From the NCBI RefSeq assembly GCF_028649455.1, contig NZ_JAQSIO010000012.1, positions 18,658 through 82,657 on the forward strand: a stretch of 64,000 nt of DNA. The letters run 5' to 3'. The notes below the pieces were generated by a model that was not told where the DNA came from, did not search any database, and saw nothing but the letters and a program-made list of their open reading frames with translations. The position numbers were made by a program, and so were the translations under genes. Position 1 is the first letter of the stretch, and every line of letters begins with the position of its first letter. Positions 56,336-64,000 of the stretch are shown piece by piece. Source of the DNA: Curvibacter microcysteis. Its GTDB lineage: Bacteria > Pseudomonadota > Gammaproteobacteria > Burkholderiales > Burkholderiaceae_C.

Positions 56336-57394
56336 ATGAACCTGCTTGAACAAGAACTGGACTACCCCTTTGGTGCGCAAATGCCCGACAGCGGCAGCAC
56401 CCTGGAGGTCGCGCCCGGGGTGCGCTGGATCCGCATGGCCCTGCCCTTCGCGCTGGACCACATCAACCTGTGGCTGTTGGCCGATGAAATCGACGGCGTC
56501 GCTGGCTGGACCGTGGTGGACTGCTGCATCTCCCGCGAGGAGGCCAAGGCCCAGTGGGAAGCGATTTTTGCCCATGAACTGCAAGGCCGCCCCATCTTGC
56601 GCGTGCTGGTCACCCACATGCACCCGGACCACATTGGCCTGGCCCATTGGCTGTGCGAGCGCTGGAAAGCGCCGCTGTGGATCAGCGCCACCGACTACTA
56701 CGCGGCACGCCTGGGCTCGCAAAGCACGACCGGCTTTGGCGGCCCCGACTCGGCCGACTTCTTTGTCGCGCATGGTCTGAGCGACGAAGGCAAGCTGGCC
56801 GAGATCCGAGGCCGCACCAGCTACTACCCCAGCATGGTGCCCGCCGTGCCACGCCGCTTTCACCGGCTGATGGATGGAGCGACGGTGCGCATCGGTGCCC
56901 ATGACTGGCAATGCATCAGCGGCTACGGCCATGCGCCGGAGCACATGGCGCTGTACAGCCCCGCGCAAGGTCTGCTGCTGGGGGGCGACATGATGCTGCC
57001 GCGCATTTCCACCAATGTCAGCGTCTTTGACCAAGAGCCTGAATCCAACCCGCTGCAACTGTTTCTGGACTCCATCGACCGCTTTCAAGCCCTGCCGGCT
57101 GACACCCTGACCCTGCCCTCGCATGGCAAGCCGTTTCGCGGCCTGCACACGCGGATCCGGCAGCTGCACGAGCACCACCGCGACCGCTTGGCCGAGGTGC
57201 TGGTTGCTTGCCAGGCCCAGCCTTGCTCAGGCGCCGACATCCTGCCGATCATGTTCAAGCGCCCCTTGGACGCGCACCAGACCACGTTCGCCTTGGGCGA
57301 AGCCGTGGCGCACTTGCATGCGCTGTGGTTCAAAGGCCAACTTCAACGTCGCCGGGATGCCGATGGCGTGTACCGCTTTCTAGCCACCGCCTGA
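56336..57394 (+). CDS. MBL-fold metallohydrolase in the LiuR regulon
   Basis: This 352-aa protein has the metallo-beta-lactamase fold with THMHPDHIGLAHW (H94, H96, D98, H99), SGYGHAPEHMALY and LLLGGDMMLPRIS, and then a C-terminal helical extension of about 110 residues. MBL proteins are mostly hydrolases, for example of thioesters or lactones. It is divergent from liuR, and the operator at 56291-56312 lies between them, so it is likely a LiuR target. It may cleave a CoA ester, but the substrate is not known. Confidence 0.88.
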   Translation: MNLLEQELDYPFGAQMPDSGSTLEVAPGVRWIRMALPFALDHINLWLLADEIDGVAGWTVVDCCISREEAKAQWEAIFAHELQGRPILRVLVTHMHPDHIGLAHWLCERWKAPLWISATDYYAARLGSQSTTGFGGPDSADFFVAHGLSDEGKLAEIRGRTSYYPSMVPAVPRRFHRLMDGATVRIGAHDWQCISGYGHAPEHMALYSPAQGLLLGGDMMLPRISTNVSVFDQEPESNPLQLFLDSIDRFQALPADTLTLPSHGKPFRGLHTRIRQLHEHHRDRLAEVLVACQAQPCSGADILPIMFKRPLDAHQTTFALGEAVAHLHALWFKGQLQRRRDADGVYRFLATA

Positions 57395-57397
57395 ATG

Positions 57398-57421
57398 AAA
57401 AAAGCCCCCTGGCGGGGGCTT
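57398..57421. terminator. Bidirectional terminator between MBL gene and rfbC
   Basis: GCCCCC-TGGC-GGGGGC (57404-57419) is flanked by AAAAAA on the left, giving a six-U tract for minus-strand transcripts coming from rfbC, and by only TT on the right for the MBL gene. Strong for rfbC, weaker for the plus strand. Confidence 0.88.
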
Positions 57422-57439
57422 GGCAGCGGCGGTCAATAC

Positions 57440-57988
57440 TCAGGCAAACAGATCAGCCTGGCCCAGCGGCAGGCCCAACGCGTCCTTGGCCGACAGGCGC
57501 GGTGCCTCGCCCACATCAGGCCACTGGATGGCCAAGGTGGGGTCGTTCCAGGCAATGCAGCGCTCGTACTGCGGCGCGTAGTAATCGGTGGTCTTGTACA
57601 AGAAATCCGCCGTGTCGCTGGTCACCACAAAGCCGTGCGCAAAGCCGGCTGGAACCCACAGCTGGCGGTGGTTGTCTTCGCTCAACTCGACCCCCACCCA
57701 CTGGCCAAAGGTCGGCGAACTCTTGCGGATGTCCACCGCCACGTCGAAGACCGAGCCTCGCACCACGCGCACCAGCTTGCCCTGGGCTTGCTGCAGCTGG
57801 TAGTGCAGGCCACGCAGCACGCCCTTGGTGGAGCGGCTGTGGTTGTCCTGCACAAACTCGATGGACTGGCCCACGGCCTCGTTGAAGGCGCGCTGGTTGA
57901 AGCTCTCGAAGAAGAAGCCTCGGGCGTCGCCAAACACCTTGGGTTCGATGATCAGGACTTCAGGGATGGCGGTGCGGATGACGTTCAT
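57440..57988 (-). CDS. rfbC: dTDP-4-dehydrorhamnose 3,5-epimerase
   Basis: RfbC (RmlC) epimerises dTDP-4-keto-6-deoxyglucose at C3 and C5, the third step of dTDP-L-rhamnose synthesis. The 182-aa cupin shows FGDARGFFFESFNQ, QDNHSRSTKGVLRGLHYQ with the catalytic His and Arg, and VPAGFAHGFVV. It is the last gene of rfbB-D-A-C, 25 bp after rfbA. The region just before the start consists of GAACC repeats and has no Shine-Dalgarno. Confidence 0.96.
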   Translation of the reverse strand: MNVIRTAIPEVLIIEPKVFGDARGFFFESFNQRAFNEAVGQSIEFVQDNHSRSTKGVLRGLHYQLQQAQGKLVRVVRGSVFDVAVDIRKSSPTFGQWVGVELSEDNHRQLWVPAGFAHGFVVTSDTADFLYKTTDYYAPQYERCIAWNDPTLAIQWPDVGEAPRLSAKDALGLPLGQADLFA

Positions 57989-57990
57989 GG

Positions 57991-58011
57991 TCGGTCGGTT
58001 CGGTTCGGTTC
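57991..58011. repeat. Short CGGTT pentamer repeat before rfbC
   Basis: CGGTT occurs in three direct tandem copies (57995-58009), preceded by TCGG and followed by C, occupying the whole 25-bp rfbA-rfbC gap. On the coding strand it reads GAACC repeats ending 2 bp before the rfbC ATG. Confidence 0.7.
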
Positions 58012-58013
58012 AA

Positions 58014-58904
58014 TCAGTTCTTGTCTTTGAGCAGGCGCAGCAGGTACTGCCCATAGCCGTTCTTGGCCAAAGGCTGAGCCAGCTTTTCAAGCTGCTCGCT
58101 GTTGATGAAGTCATTGCGCCAGGCGATCTCTTCGGGGCAGGCCACCTTCAGGCCTTGGCGGCGCTCCAGCGTGGCAATGAATTGGCCCGCGTCCAGCAGG
58201 CTGTCGTGCGTGCCCGTGTCCAGCCAGGCGTAGCCGCGCTGCATGATCTGCACGCTGAGTTGGCCCTGCGCCAAGTAGGTCTCGTTGACAGTGGTGATCT
58301 CCAACTCGCCACGCGCGCTGGGGCGGATGCTCTTGGCAATGTCCACCACCTGTTGGTCGTAAAAGTACAGGCCGGTGACGGCGTAGTTGCTCTTGGGGAC
58401 CTTGGGCTTTTCTTCGATGCTGCTGGCCTTGCCGTTCTGGTCAAAGGCCACCACGCCGTAGCGCTCGGGGTCGGTGACGTGGTAGGCAAAGACAGTGGCA
58501 CCTTCGCTTTGCGCATCCGCGCTGGCCAGCAGGGGCACAAAGTCGTGGCCGTAGAAGATGTTGTCGCCCAGCACCAAGGCGCTGGGGCTGTTGCCCACAA
58601 ACTGCTCGCCAATCAAGAAGGCCTGGGCCAGGCCGTCGGGGCTGGCTTGCACGGCGTACTGCAGGTTCAGGCCCCACTGGCTGCCGTCGCCCAGCAGTTG
58701 CTGGAAGCGCGGTGTGTCTTGCGGCGTGCTGATCAGCAAGATGTCGCGGATGCCGGCCAGCATCAAGGTGCTGAGCGGGTAATAAACCATCGGCTTGTCG
58801 TACACCGGCAGCAGCTGCTTGCTGATGGCCAGCGTGGCCGGGTGCAGCCGGGTGCCGGAGCCCCCGGCCAGGATGATGCCCTTGCGTTGGGTGGTGATGC
58901 TCAT
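58014..58904 (-). CDS. rfbA: Glucose-1-phosphate thymidylyltransferase
   Basis: RfbA (RmlA) makes dTDP-glucose from dTTP and glucose-1-phosphate. The 296-aa protein begins with [15 protein letters not shown], the nucleotide loop, followed by [20 protein letters not shown]; later [14 protein letters not shown] and [23 protein letters not shown] lies 9-13 bp before the ATG. It sits between rfbD and rfbC. Confidence 0.97.
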   Translation of the reverse strand: MSITTQRKGIILAGGSGTRLHPATLAISKQLLPVYDKPMVYYPLSTLMLAGIRDILLISTPQDTPRFQQLLGDGSQWGLNLQYAVQASPDGLAQAFLIGEQFVGNSPSALVLGDNIFYGHDFVPLLASADAQSEGATVFAYHVTDPERYGVVAFDQNGKASSIEEKPKVPKSNYAVTGLYFYDQQVVDIAKSIRPSARGELEITTVNETYLAQGQLSVQIMQRGYAWLDTGTHDSLLDAGQFIATLERRQGLKVACPEEIAWRNDFINSEQLEKLAQPLAKNGYGQYLLRLLKDKN

Positions 58905-58959
58905 GGAATGGACTCCCTCGTTCTCTTGTTCTTTGGCTCGATGGGCTGGTGCGCTGGGG

Positions 58960-59880
58960 TCAGGCCTTCGGTGCGGGCAGCAGGATCTCGTCGAGCATGC
59001 GCGCCACGCCTTGCTGCCAGTGCGGCAGTTGCAGGCCCAGGGCCTGTTGCAGCTTGGCCGTGCTCAGGCGCGAGTTCTGCGGGCGCTTGGCCGGGGTCGG
59101 GAAGGCGCTGGTGGGCACGGGCGCGATCGCGTCGGGCGCGGTCTTGAGGGCCACGCCCGCGCGGCGCGCGTGCTCGATCACAAAGCTGGCGTAGCCGTGC
59201 CAGCTGGTCTGGCCGCCGGCCACCGCGTGGTACAGGCCCGACAGCTCGGGCTGGCGTGCCAAGGCGCGGATGCCGTGCGCGGTCACGTCGGCCAGCAAGT
59301 CGGCGCCGGTGGGGGCGCCGATCTGGTCGTCAATGACGGTCAGCTTGTCGCGCTCGCAAGCCAGGCGCAGCATGGTCTTGGCAAAGTTGCCACCGCGCGC
59401 GGCGTAGACCCAGCTGGTGCGCAGGATCAGGTGGCGCACGCCCGATTGCTGGATCAGCTGCTCGCCTTCGAGCTTGGTGGCGCCATACACGCTCAGCGGG
59501 GCTGGCGTGTCGGTCTCGGTCCAGGGCTGGTCGCCGCTGCCGTCAAACACGTAGTCGGTGCTGTAGTGGATGAGGCTGGCACCCAGGCGCGCGCCCTCTT
59601 CGGCCAGCACGCCAGGGGCCAGGGCGTTCAAGGTGCGGGCGAAGTCGGGCTCGCTCTCGGCCTTGTCGACGGCGGTGTGGGCCGCCGCATTGACGATCAC
59701 CTGGGGGCGCACGGCACGGATGGTGTCGGCCAAGCCGGCCAGGTTGGAGAAGTCGCCACAGTGCTCGGTGCTGTCAAAGTCAACCGCGGTGACCGGGCCC
59801 AGCACGCTCAGGGCGCGCTGCAGTTCCCAGCCGACCTGGCCGCCCTTGCCAAACAGCAGGATGGTGGGGGCGGCGCTCAT
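58960..59880 (-). CDS. rfbD: dTDP-4-dehydrorhamnose reductase
   Basis: RfbD (RmlD) carries out the last NAD(P)H-dependent step to dTDP-L-rhamnose. The 306-aa SDR-type protein shows [43 protein letters not shown], with YGATKLEGE as the catalytic Tyr-x3-Lys and [15 protein letters not shown]. Its start overlaps the rfbB stop (59877-59880). Confidence 0.97.
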   Translation of the reverse strand: MSAAPTILLFGKGGQVGWELQRALSVLGPVTAVDFDSTEHCGDFSNLAGLADTIRAVRPQVIVNAAAHTAVDKAESEPDFARTLNALAPGVLAEEGARLGASLIHYSTDYVFDGSGDQPWTETDTPAPLSVYGATKLEGEQLIQQSGVRHLILRTSWVYAARGGNFAKTMLRLACERDKLTVIDDQIGAPTGADLLADVTAHGIRALARQPELSGLYHAVAGGQTSWHGYASFVIEHARRAGVALKTAPDAIAPVPTSAFPTPAKRPQNSRLSTAKLQQALGLQLPHWQQGVARMLDEILLPAPKA

Positions 59881-60944
59881 GCGGAGGCCCCGGCGTACTG
59901 GGTCTGCACCCAGTCACGGTAGGCCCCGCTTTGCACATGGGCCACCCATTCGGGGTTGGCCAGGTACCACTGCACGGTCTTGCGGATGCCGGTGTCAAAG
60001 GTCTCGGCGGGCTTCCAGCCCAGCTCGCGCTCGAGCTTGCGGGCATCGATGGCGTAGCGGCGGTCGTGGCCCGGGCGGTCTTTGACGTAGGTGATCTGGC
60101 CGCTGTAGCTTTGGCCGTCGGCGCGCGGACGCAGCTCGTCCAGCAAACCGCAGACGGTGTGCACGATGTCCAGGTTGGGCTTCTCGTTCCAGCCGCCCAC
60201 GTTGTAGGTCTCGCCCACGCGGCCGGCCTCGAGCACGCGGCGGATGGCGCTGCAGTGGTCTTTGACGTAGAGCCAGTCGCGCACTTGTTGGCCATCGCCG
60301 TAGATGGGCAGCGGCTTGCCGGCCAGGGCGTTGACGATCATCAGCGGGATCAGCTTCTCAGGGAAGTGATAAGGCCCGTAGTTGTTGGAGCAGTTGGTGG
60401 TCAGCACCGGCAGGCCGTAGGTGTGGTGCCAGGCGCGCACCAGGTGGTCGCTGGCGGCCTTGCTGGCCGAGTAGGGGCTGTTGGGCTCAAAGACATGGTC
60501 TTCGGTGAAGGCCGGGTCGGTGGGGGCCAGCGAGCCGTAGACCTCGTCGGTGGAGACGTGCAGGAAGCGGAAGGCGGCTTGGGCGTCGGCGTTCAGGCCG
60601 CCCCAGTAGGCGCGCACGGCTTCAAGCAAGCGCAGCGTACCGACCACATTGGTCTGGATGAAGGCTTCGGGGCCGTGGATGGAGCGGTCCACATGGGACT
60701 CGGCGGCGAAGTTGATGACGGCACGCGGTTGGTGGCGGGCCAGCAAGTCCGCCACCAGGGCGCTGTCGCCGATGTCGCCGTGCACAAAGGTGTGACGGGC
60801 GTCCCCGTCCAGCGAGGCCAGGTTCTCGCGGTTGCCTGCGTAGGTGAGCTTGTCGAGGTTGAGCACGGGCTCGTCCCCCTGGGCCAGCCAGTCCAGTACG
60901 AAGTTGGCGCCAATGAAGCCGGCGCCGCCGGTCACAAGAATCAT
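59877..60944 (-). CDS. rfbB: dTDP-glucose 4,6-dehydratase
   Basis: RfbB (RmlB) dehydrates dTDP-glucose with bound NAD, the second step of rhamnose nucleotide synthesis. The 355-aa protein has [46 protein letters not shown], then [15 protein letters not shown] with Tyr-x3-Lys and [15 protein letters not shown]. It is the first gene of the rfbBDAC unit; dTDP-rhamnose is a precursor of O-antigen or rhamnolipid, but no transferase lies next to it. Confidence 0.98.
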   Translation of the reverse strand: MILVTGGAGFIGANFVLDWLAQGDEPVLNLDKLTYAGNRENLASLDGDARHTFVHGDIGDSALVADLLARHQPRAVINFAAESHVDRSIHGPEAFIQTNVVGTLRLLEAVRAYWGGLNADAQAAFRFLHVSTDEVYGSLAPTDPAFTEDHVFEPNSPYSASKAASDHLVRAWHHTYGLPVLTTNCSNNYGPYHFPEKLIPLMIVNALAGKPLPIYGDGQQVRDWLYVKDHCSAIRRVLEAGRVGETYNVGGWNEKPNLDIVHTVCGLLDELRPRADGQSYSGQITYVKDRPGHDRRYAIDARKLERELGWKPAETFDTGIRKTVQWYLANPEWVAHVQSGAYRDWVQTQYAGASA

Positions 60945-60983
60945 CTGTCAGCCTTGAAAAGAAGGAGTGAACCAAAACGGGCA

Positions 60984-60989
60984 ATTATC
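60984..60989 (-). promoter_or_regulatory. Candidate -10 box of the rfbBDAC promoter
   Basis: GATAAT on the minus strand lies 39 bp upstream of the rfbB ATG. No good -35 is found at 16-18 bp upstream. Confidence 0.35.
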
Positions 60990-61192
60990 TCATCCGCCTT
61001 TGTCAGGACCTCAGTTTGGACGCGAAGGACGGTCAGTGCACCGAATGACTGCCGCTGGGAACGCACTCAATACCGCTGATGGACTTGCGCAGGCTCGCGC
61101 TCCAAACAAGGCCTGCACCCGGCTTAGAGTGCCCCCAGTGTTGAGGCCCCGCCTCAGCTTGACGCCTCTCATTCCCGCCGGAGTTTCATCCC

Positions 61193-61783
61193 ATGATCAA
61201 AAAAGTCACCGCCAATGGCGTCCCAGGCAGCGCGCTCTTTGACCTCGCTGCCGCCGTCAAAGCTTCGCCCCACCTCATCTGGCTGGCAGGTCTGGGGGCC
61301 CTTGCCAAAGCGGGAACGGAAGGTGGCAAGGCCTTTGAAGCCCTGGTCAAAGAGGGGCAGCGCCTTCAAAAGAAGACCAGGGGTGTCGCAGAGGAGCGCC
61401 TCGGCGAGACCCCTGGCCGCTTGAGTGAACTGTTACAAAGCCTGAACAACCGCACCAGTGGTTCCAGGGAGAAGTTCGAGCGTTTGCTGGAAGACGGTGT
61501 GGCTCGCGTGCAGGGGCGGTTGGGTGTACCCACTGCCAAAGACTTGGCAGCACTCGTGCAACGCCTCGACGCGGTGGAACAACAACTGGCGTCCTTGGGC
61601 GTCAACAAGCCCAAATCTGTGGGCTCCAGCGCATCAAAGGTCGCCAAGGGCACGCCGACCAGAAAAAGCGCCCACAAGTCAGCGCTGGTCCCCGCCAAAG
61701 TGTCCAACCCCAAACGGGCCCGCCAAGCTGACAGCCCAAAGCCCCCCCGGTCCAGGAAAGGGCCACCACCGGCGAACGCCTGA
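61193..61783 (+). CDS. Phasin, PHA granule-associated protein (PhaI/PhaF type)
   Basis: This 196-aa protein coats polyhydroxyalkanoate granules. The N-terminal part holds SPHLIWLAGLGALAKAGTEG, a core phasin sequence, then a long amphipathic helical and coiled-coil stretch (about 45-135). The last 60 residues are rich in Lys, Ala, Pro and Ser, like the histone-like tail of PhaF. GGAG lies 10-13 bp before ATG 61193. No PHA synthase or depolymerase is in the window. Granule binding is inferred from the family. Confidence 0.82.
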   Translation: MIKKVTANGVPGSALFDLAAAVKASPHLIWLAGLGALAKAGTEGGKAFEALVKEGQRLQKKTRGVAEERLGETPGRLSELLQSLNNRTSGSREKFERLLEDGVARVQGRLGVPTAKDLAALVQRLDAVEQQLASLGVNKPKSVGSSASKVAKGTPTRKSAHKSALVPAKVSNPKRARQADSPKPPRSRKGPPPANA

Positions 61784-62110
61784 GTCCATAAAGGCGCTAG
61801 ACACCCGTGCCCCTAGCAGCATCCCTAGTGCGATGGCTGCTGGCCCTCGGTTAAAGTCAGTTCAGCACTGTTTGTTCGAACGGCTTCACGGTGAAAAAGG
61901 CACCTAACAGGACTGCTGAACGAATGTTGGGCGCCGGCTGGGTCGATTTCGATCGCTCCGCCGTGCCCCCGTGCTTCCCGCGCGCTGACCTGCAGGCGGG
62001 CCAACGCAGCCAGGTCGGTGCGTTCCAAGCCTGCTTCAATCGCTGCACTGCATGGCAGCGCCTCACGGCCCCAACGAGGCCGCCACCCCGTCCCTCTGAG
62101 GAGACCCGCC
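61784..62110. other. Intergenic stretch between phasin and TPR gene
   Basis: This 327-bp stretch has no gene I can support, although the frame is open in several directions. The right end holds GAGGAG, the Shine-Dalgarno for the TPR gene (62098-62103). No terminator hairpin with a T-run was seen. Confidence 0.55.
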
Positions 62111-62896
62111 ATGACCGCTTGGTCCCATTTTCCCAACGCAGGTGTCTTCAACTACGACGGAGCAAGCTTGAAGAAACGCTGGTCCTTGCTCCACGCCGGA
62201 GATGGGGAACCTTGGCCTCTTCATCCATTGGTACTCAAAGCCTGGGTGCATTGCCACAACGGTGAATTCGAAGCAGCCCGTGATTTGGGACTGCGCGCAG
62301 CCCAGTCTGGCGAGGCGTCCGGCGTCACGGTGGCCAACAAGGCCACCTGCATCTATGCCACTTATTTGGAAAAGAAAGAAAAGGCGCGCCTAGACCTGTT
62401 CCTGGAGGTGGCACAACGTGCCGAGGAAGCCCAACAAGCCAATCCGCAGAACGTGAATGCCTGGTACCTGATGGCCTATGCACTTGGGCGCTACAGCCAA
62501 GGCATCAGCGTCGCCAAGGCCTTGGCACAGGGACTGGGAGGCAAGGTGAAAGATGCGCTCGAAAAGACTTTGAGCCTGAATCCAGAACATGCCGATGCCC
62601 ACACCGCGCTAGGGACATTTCACGCCGAAGTCATTGACAAAGTGGGGGTCTTGATCGGCCACATGACCTATGGCGCCAAGAAGGAGATTGGTCTCCAGCA
62701 TTTTGCGGAAGCCTTGCGCTTGAAGCCCAACGCCACCATTGCCTTGGTGGAGTACGCCAACGCACTCGTGATGCTGGAAGGCGATTCTGGCGTGGACAGG
62801 GCCACGGCGCTTTACGAAAAAGCCGCTGCCTGCGAGCCGCGTGATGCCATCGAGTGGCTGGATGTGGCGCTGGCCAGGGCTGAGCTGGCCAGTTGA
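62111..62896 (+). CDS. TPR-repeat protein
   Basis: This 261-aa protein starts at ATG 62111 (MTAWSHFPNAGVFNYDG) with GAGGAG 8-13 bp upstream. It has several tetratricopeptide-like helix pairs: HPLVLKAWVHCHNGEFEAAR, LEVAQRAEEAQQANPQNVNA, LEKTLSLNPEHADAHTALG and FAEALRLKPNATIALVEYAN. No signal peptide or catalytic motif is seen, so it is probably a cytoplasmic scaffold. It follows the phasin gene on the same strand and ends 4 bp from coaX, which is convergent. Partners are unknown. Confidence 0.8.
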   Translation: MTAWSHFPNAGVFNYDGASLKKRWSLLHAGDGEPWPLHPLVLKAWVHCHNGEFEAARDLGLRAAQSGEASGVTVANKATCIYATYLEKKEKARLDLFLEVAQRAEEAQQANPQNVNAWYLMAYALGRYSQGISVAKALAQGLGGKVKDALEKTLSLNPEHADAHTALGTFHAEVIDKVGVLIGHMTYGAKKEIGLQHFAEALRLKPNATIALVEYANALVMLEGDSGVDRATALYEKAAACEPRDAIEWLDVALARAELAS

Positions 62897-62900
62897 GCCC

Positions 62901-63692
62901 TTAAGTGAGTTCCTCGGACGAGGCGTCCGAGGGAAAGCGACGCGCTGCGATCTCCAGCAAGCCGTCAAAGATCAAATTGTCGACCAGCTCACACTCAACC
63001 GACATGCTGGGGGCCATCTTCCACCCAGCCCCTCCGGTCATCACGCACTGAGGCTCTTGAGCACAGTGCGTGCGCAGGTGGTCAACCATTCTGGCCACCG
63101 CGCCCGCAATGGCGTAAGTGCCGCCGCTGGTCAAGGCGTCGCTGGTGTTGGTGGGAAACAGCTTCACTTCACCCGTGGGCACATGAAGCCCAGCGGTACC
63201 AGACTCCAACGCACGCAGCATGATGCCGTGGCCTGGCATGATCAAGCCGCCGAGAAATCGGCCGTCATGATCGATGGCCTCAACGGTCACGGCAGTACCG
63301 ACCATGACCACGATCAAAGGAGCACACTCACCCCGGCTCAGCATGCGGTGACGCGCTCCGATCATGGCCACCCAGCGGTCTGCGCCGAGGCGGGTCGGAT
63401 GGTCATAGCCATTCACCAAGCCCGCTTCGGTTTGGGTCGACACCACCCATTTGGGCATCACGTCCCAAATCTCCATTTGCTCCTCAACCCGTCGCTTCAC
63501 GGCTTCGCCGGCGACGATGCATCCCAACATGCGGTCAGGCGCAGGCAAGTGGGCCCAGGCATGGTCCGCTAGCTTGTCGATGTTCTCGAGGAATTCTGCA
63601 CCGTGTGCCAGAACCTTGGCCCCACGGCTTGGCTCCTCATACAGTGCCCATTTCAGGCGGGTGTTGCCCACGTCGATTGCGAGGAAGCTCAT
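62901..63692 (-). CDS. coaX: Type III pantothenate kinase
   Basis: CoaX phosphorylates pantothenate in the first step of CoA synthesis; type III enzymes are insensitive to CoA feedback. The 263-aa protein starts at ATG 63692 ([19 protein letters not shown]), with the phosphate loop DVGNTRLKW. It then has [14 protein letters not shown], a metal- and pantothenate-binding segment, and [20 protein letters not shown] and [11 protein letters not shown]. The end is convergent with the TPR gene. Confidence 0.94.
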   Translation of the reverse strand: MSFLAIDVGNTRLKWALYEEPSRGAKVLAHGAEFLENIDKLADHAWAHLPAPDRMLGCIVAGEAVKRRVEEQMEIWDVMPKWVVSTQTEAGLVNGYDHPTRLGADRWVAMIGARHRMLSRGECAPLIVVMVGTAVTVEAIDHDGRFLGGLIMPGHGIMLRALESGTAGLHVPTGEVKLFPTNTSDALTSGGTYAIAGAVARMVDHLRTHCAQEPQCVMTGGAGWKMAPSMSVECELVDNLIFDGLLEIAARRFPSDASSEELT

Positions 63693-64000
63693 CCTTCGGA
63701 TTATGCTGAGTTTCCGCCCGCGCACTGTCGTGCAAATTACTTATGACGCATCGGCTGAACCGGGCACCATGCCGCCGGTCTCCCGAGCCTGGGCACTGAG
63801 GTTGACAGACGTGCATTGACCGATGCTTACGTGGAGCTCACGGGGTATTCAGAGGCCTTGCGCCTTGGGTGAGCATTCCTTGACTCGATGCGTTTGATGC
63901 AACTTGAGACGCCGCTGAGCGTGATGTGCCAACAAGAACAGCTCCTTTGGGAGCTGTTTTTTTGTGTAGGGTGTGGTGAGCTTGCCTGCTCTGCTCTGCT
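63693..64000. other. Gene-free right end with possible small-RNA unit
   Basis: This 308-bp stretch has no supported protein gene. On the plus strand there are two -35-like boxes (TTGACA at 63802-63807 and TTGACT near 63880) and a strong terminator at 63938-63963. No tRNA or known RNA family was recognised. A gene on the minus strand starting beyond the window edge cannot be excluded. Confidence 0.5.
63938..63963 (+). terminator. Strong intrinsic terminator with no gene before it
   Basis: ACAGCTCC (63938-63945) pairs perfectly with GGAGCTGT (63950-63957) across TTTG, followed by T-run 63957-63963. The minus strand lacks an equal T-tract, so it ends plus-strand transcription, yet the nearest plus-strand gene ends at 62896. 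Confidence 0.85.

Noticed and set aside
61825..62151. A 108-residue minus-strand frame between phasin and TPR genes, with a stretch HGGAIEIDPAG resembling the end of a histidine kinase ATPase domain.
   Set aside because: No other kinase motif, no start with a Shine-Dalgarno, and the frame runs into the TPR gene. Other frames are open as well in this GC-rich DNA. It could be a remnant, but the sequence does not support it.

Overview
The window is a dense, GC-rich stretch of bacterial chromosome, most like the Comamonadaceae (Burkholderiales, Betaproteobacteria). This placement rests on gene content and order, not a database search: ahcY-tlyA-metF behind an S-adenosylhomocysteine (SAH) riboswitch, a Bug-type solute-binding protein, a MHS-family transporter next to actP, a LiuR-controlled leucine pathway, AceK, a PHA phasin and dTDP-rhamnose genes. 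I see no tRNA, rRNA, IS element, prophage or CRISPR array.

Layout. 0-8 kb is housekeeping: a Ser/Thr kinase cut by the window edge, rlmJ, then the minus-strand methyl-cycle run ahcY, tlyA, metF, rlpA-like, and prfC divergent from ahcY. The ahcY leader carries an SAH riboswitch whose 3' strand overlaps a terminator hairpin. 7.9-16.8 kb is a cell-surface glycan modification cluster: a GT2 polyprenyl-phosphate sugar transferase, a GtrA flippase, a 1441-residue protein fusing two GT-C-like membrane modules around an acyltransferase-3 domain, a HAD-IIB phosphatase and a further GT-C-like membrane protein. A small Cys-rich gene on the opposite strand sits inside it. 16.8-26 kb holds a Bug protein, a double-length UvrA (1915 residues, four ABC ATPase modules), a 75-residue membrane protein and a MHS transporter with a large periplasmic insert. 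26-31 kb holds DUF485-actP (acetate uptake) facing a DEDDh exonuclease and a cNMP/CBS/DUF294 protein.

31-43 kb carries small genes, then liuE, liuD, liuC, liuB and an acyl-CoA synthetase on the minus strand, divergent from an AraC-type regulator. 43-47.5 kb is miscellaneous: DoxX, chemoreceptor, GST, HAD, YchJ-like. 47.5-57.4 kb is a second acyl-CoA block: acyl-CoA dehydrogenase, SDR, flavin-type oxidase-like, thiolase, aceK, carbonic anhydrase, liuA, thioesterase, liuR and a divergent MBL-fold hydrolase. Two LiuR-type operators overlap good promoters here. 57.4-61 kb is rfbBDAC. The last 3 kb holds a phasin, a TPR protein, coaX and a strong plus-strand terminator with no gene before it.

How it fits together. 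Leucine degradation (liuA, liuBD, liuC, liuE), the thiolase and ActP all feed acetyl-CoA; AceK then divides isocitrate between the TCA cycle and the glyoxylate bypass, and the phasin points to carbon storage as PHA. The methyl-cycle genes are tied to SAH. The most unusual items are the GT-AT3-GT fusion and its operon, the tandem UvrA, the ahcY riboswitch expression platform, the LiuR operator/promoter geometry and a 51-bp perfect-arm hairpin between two genes.
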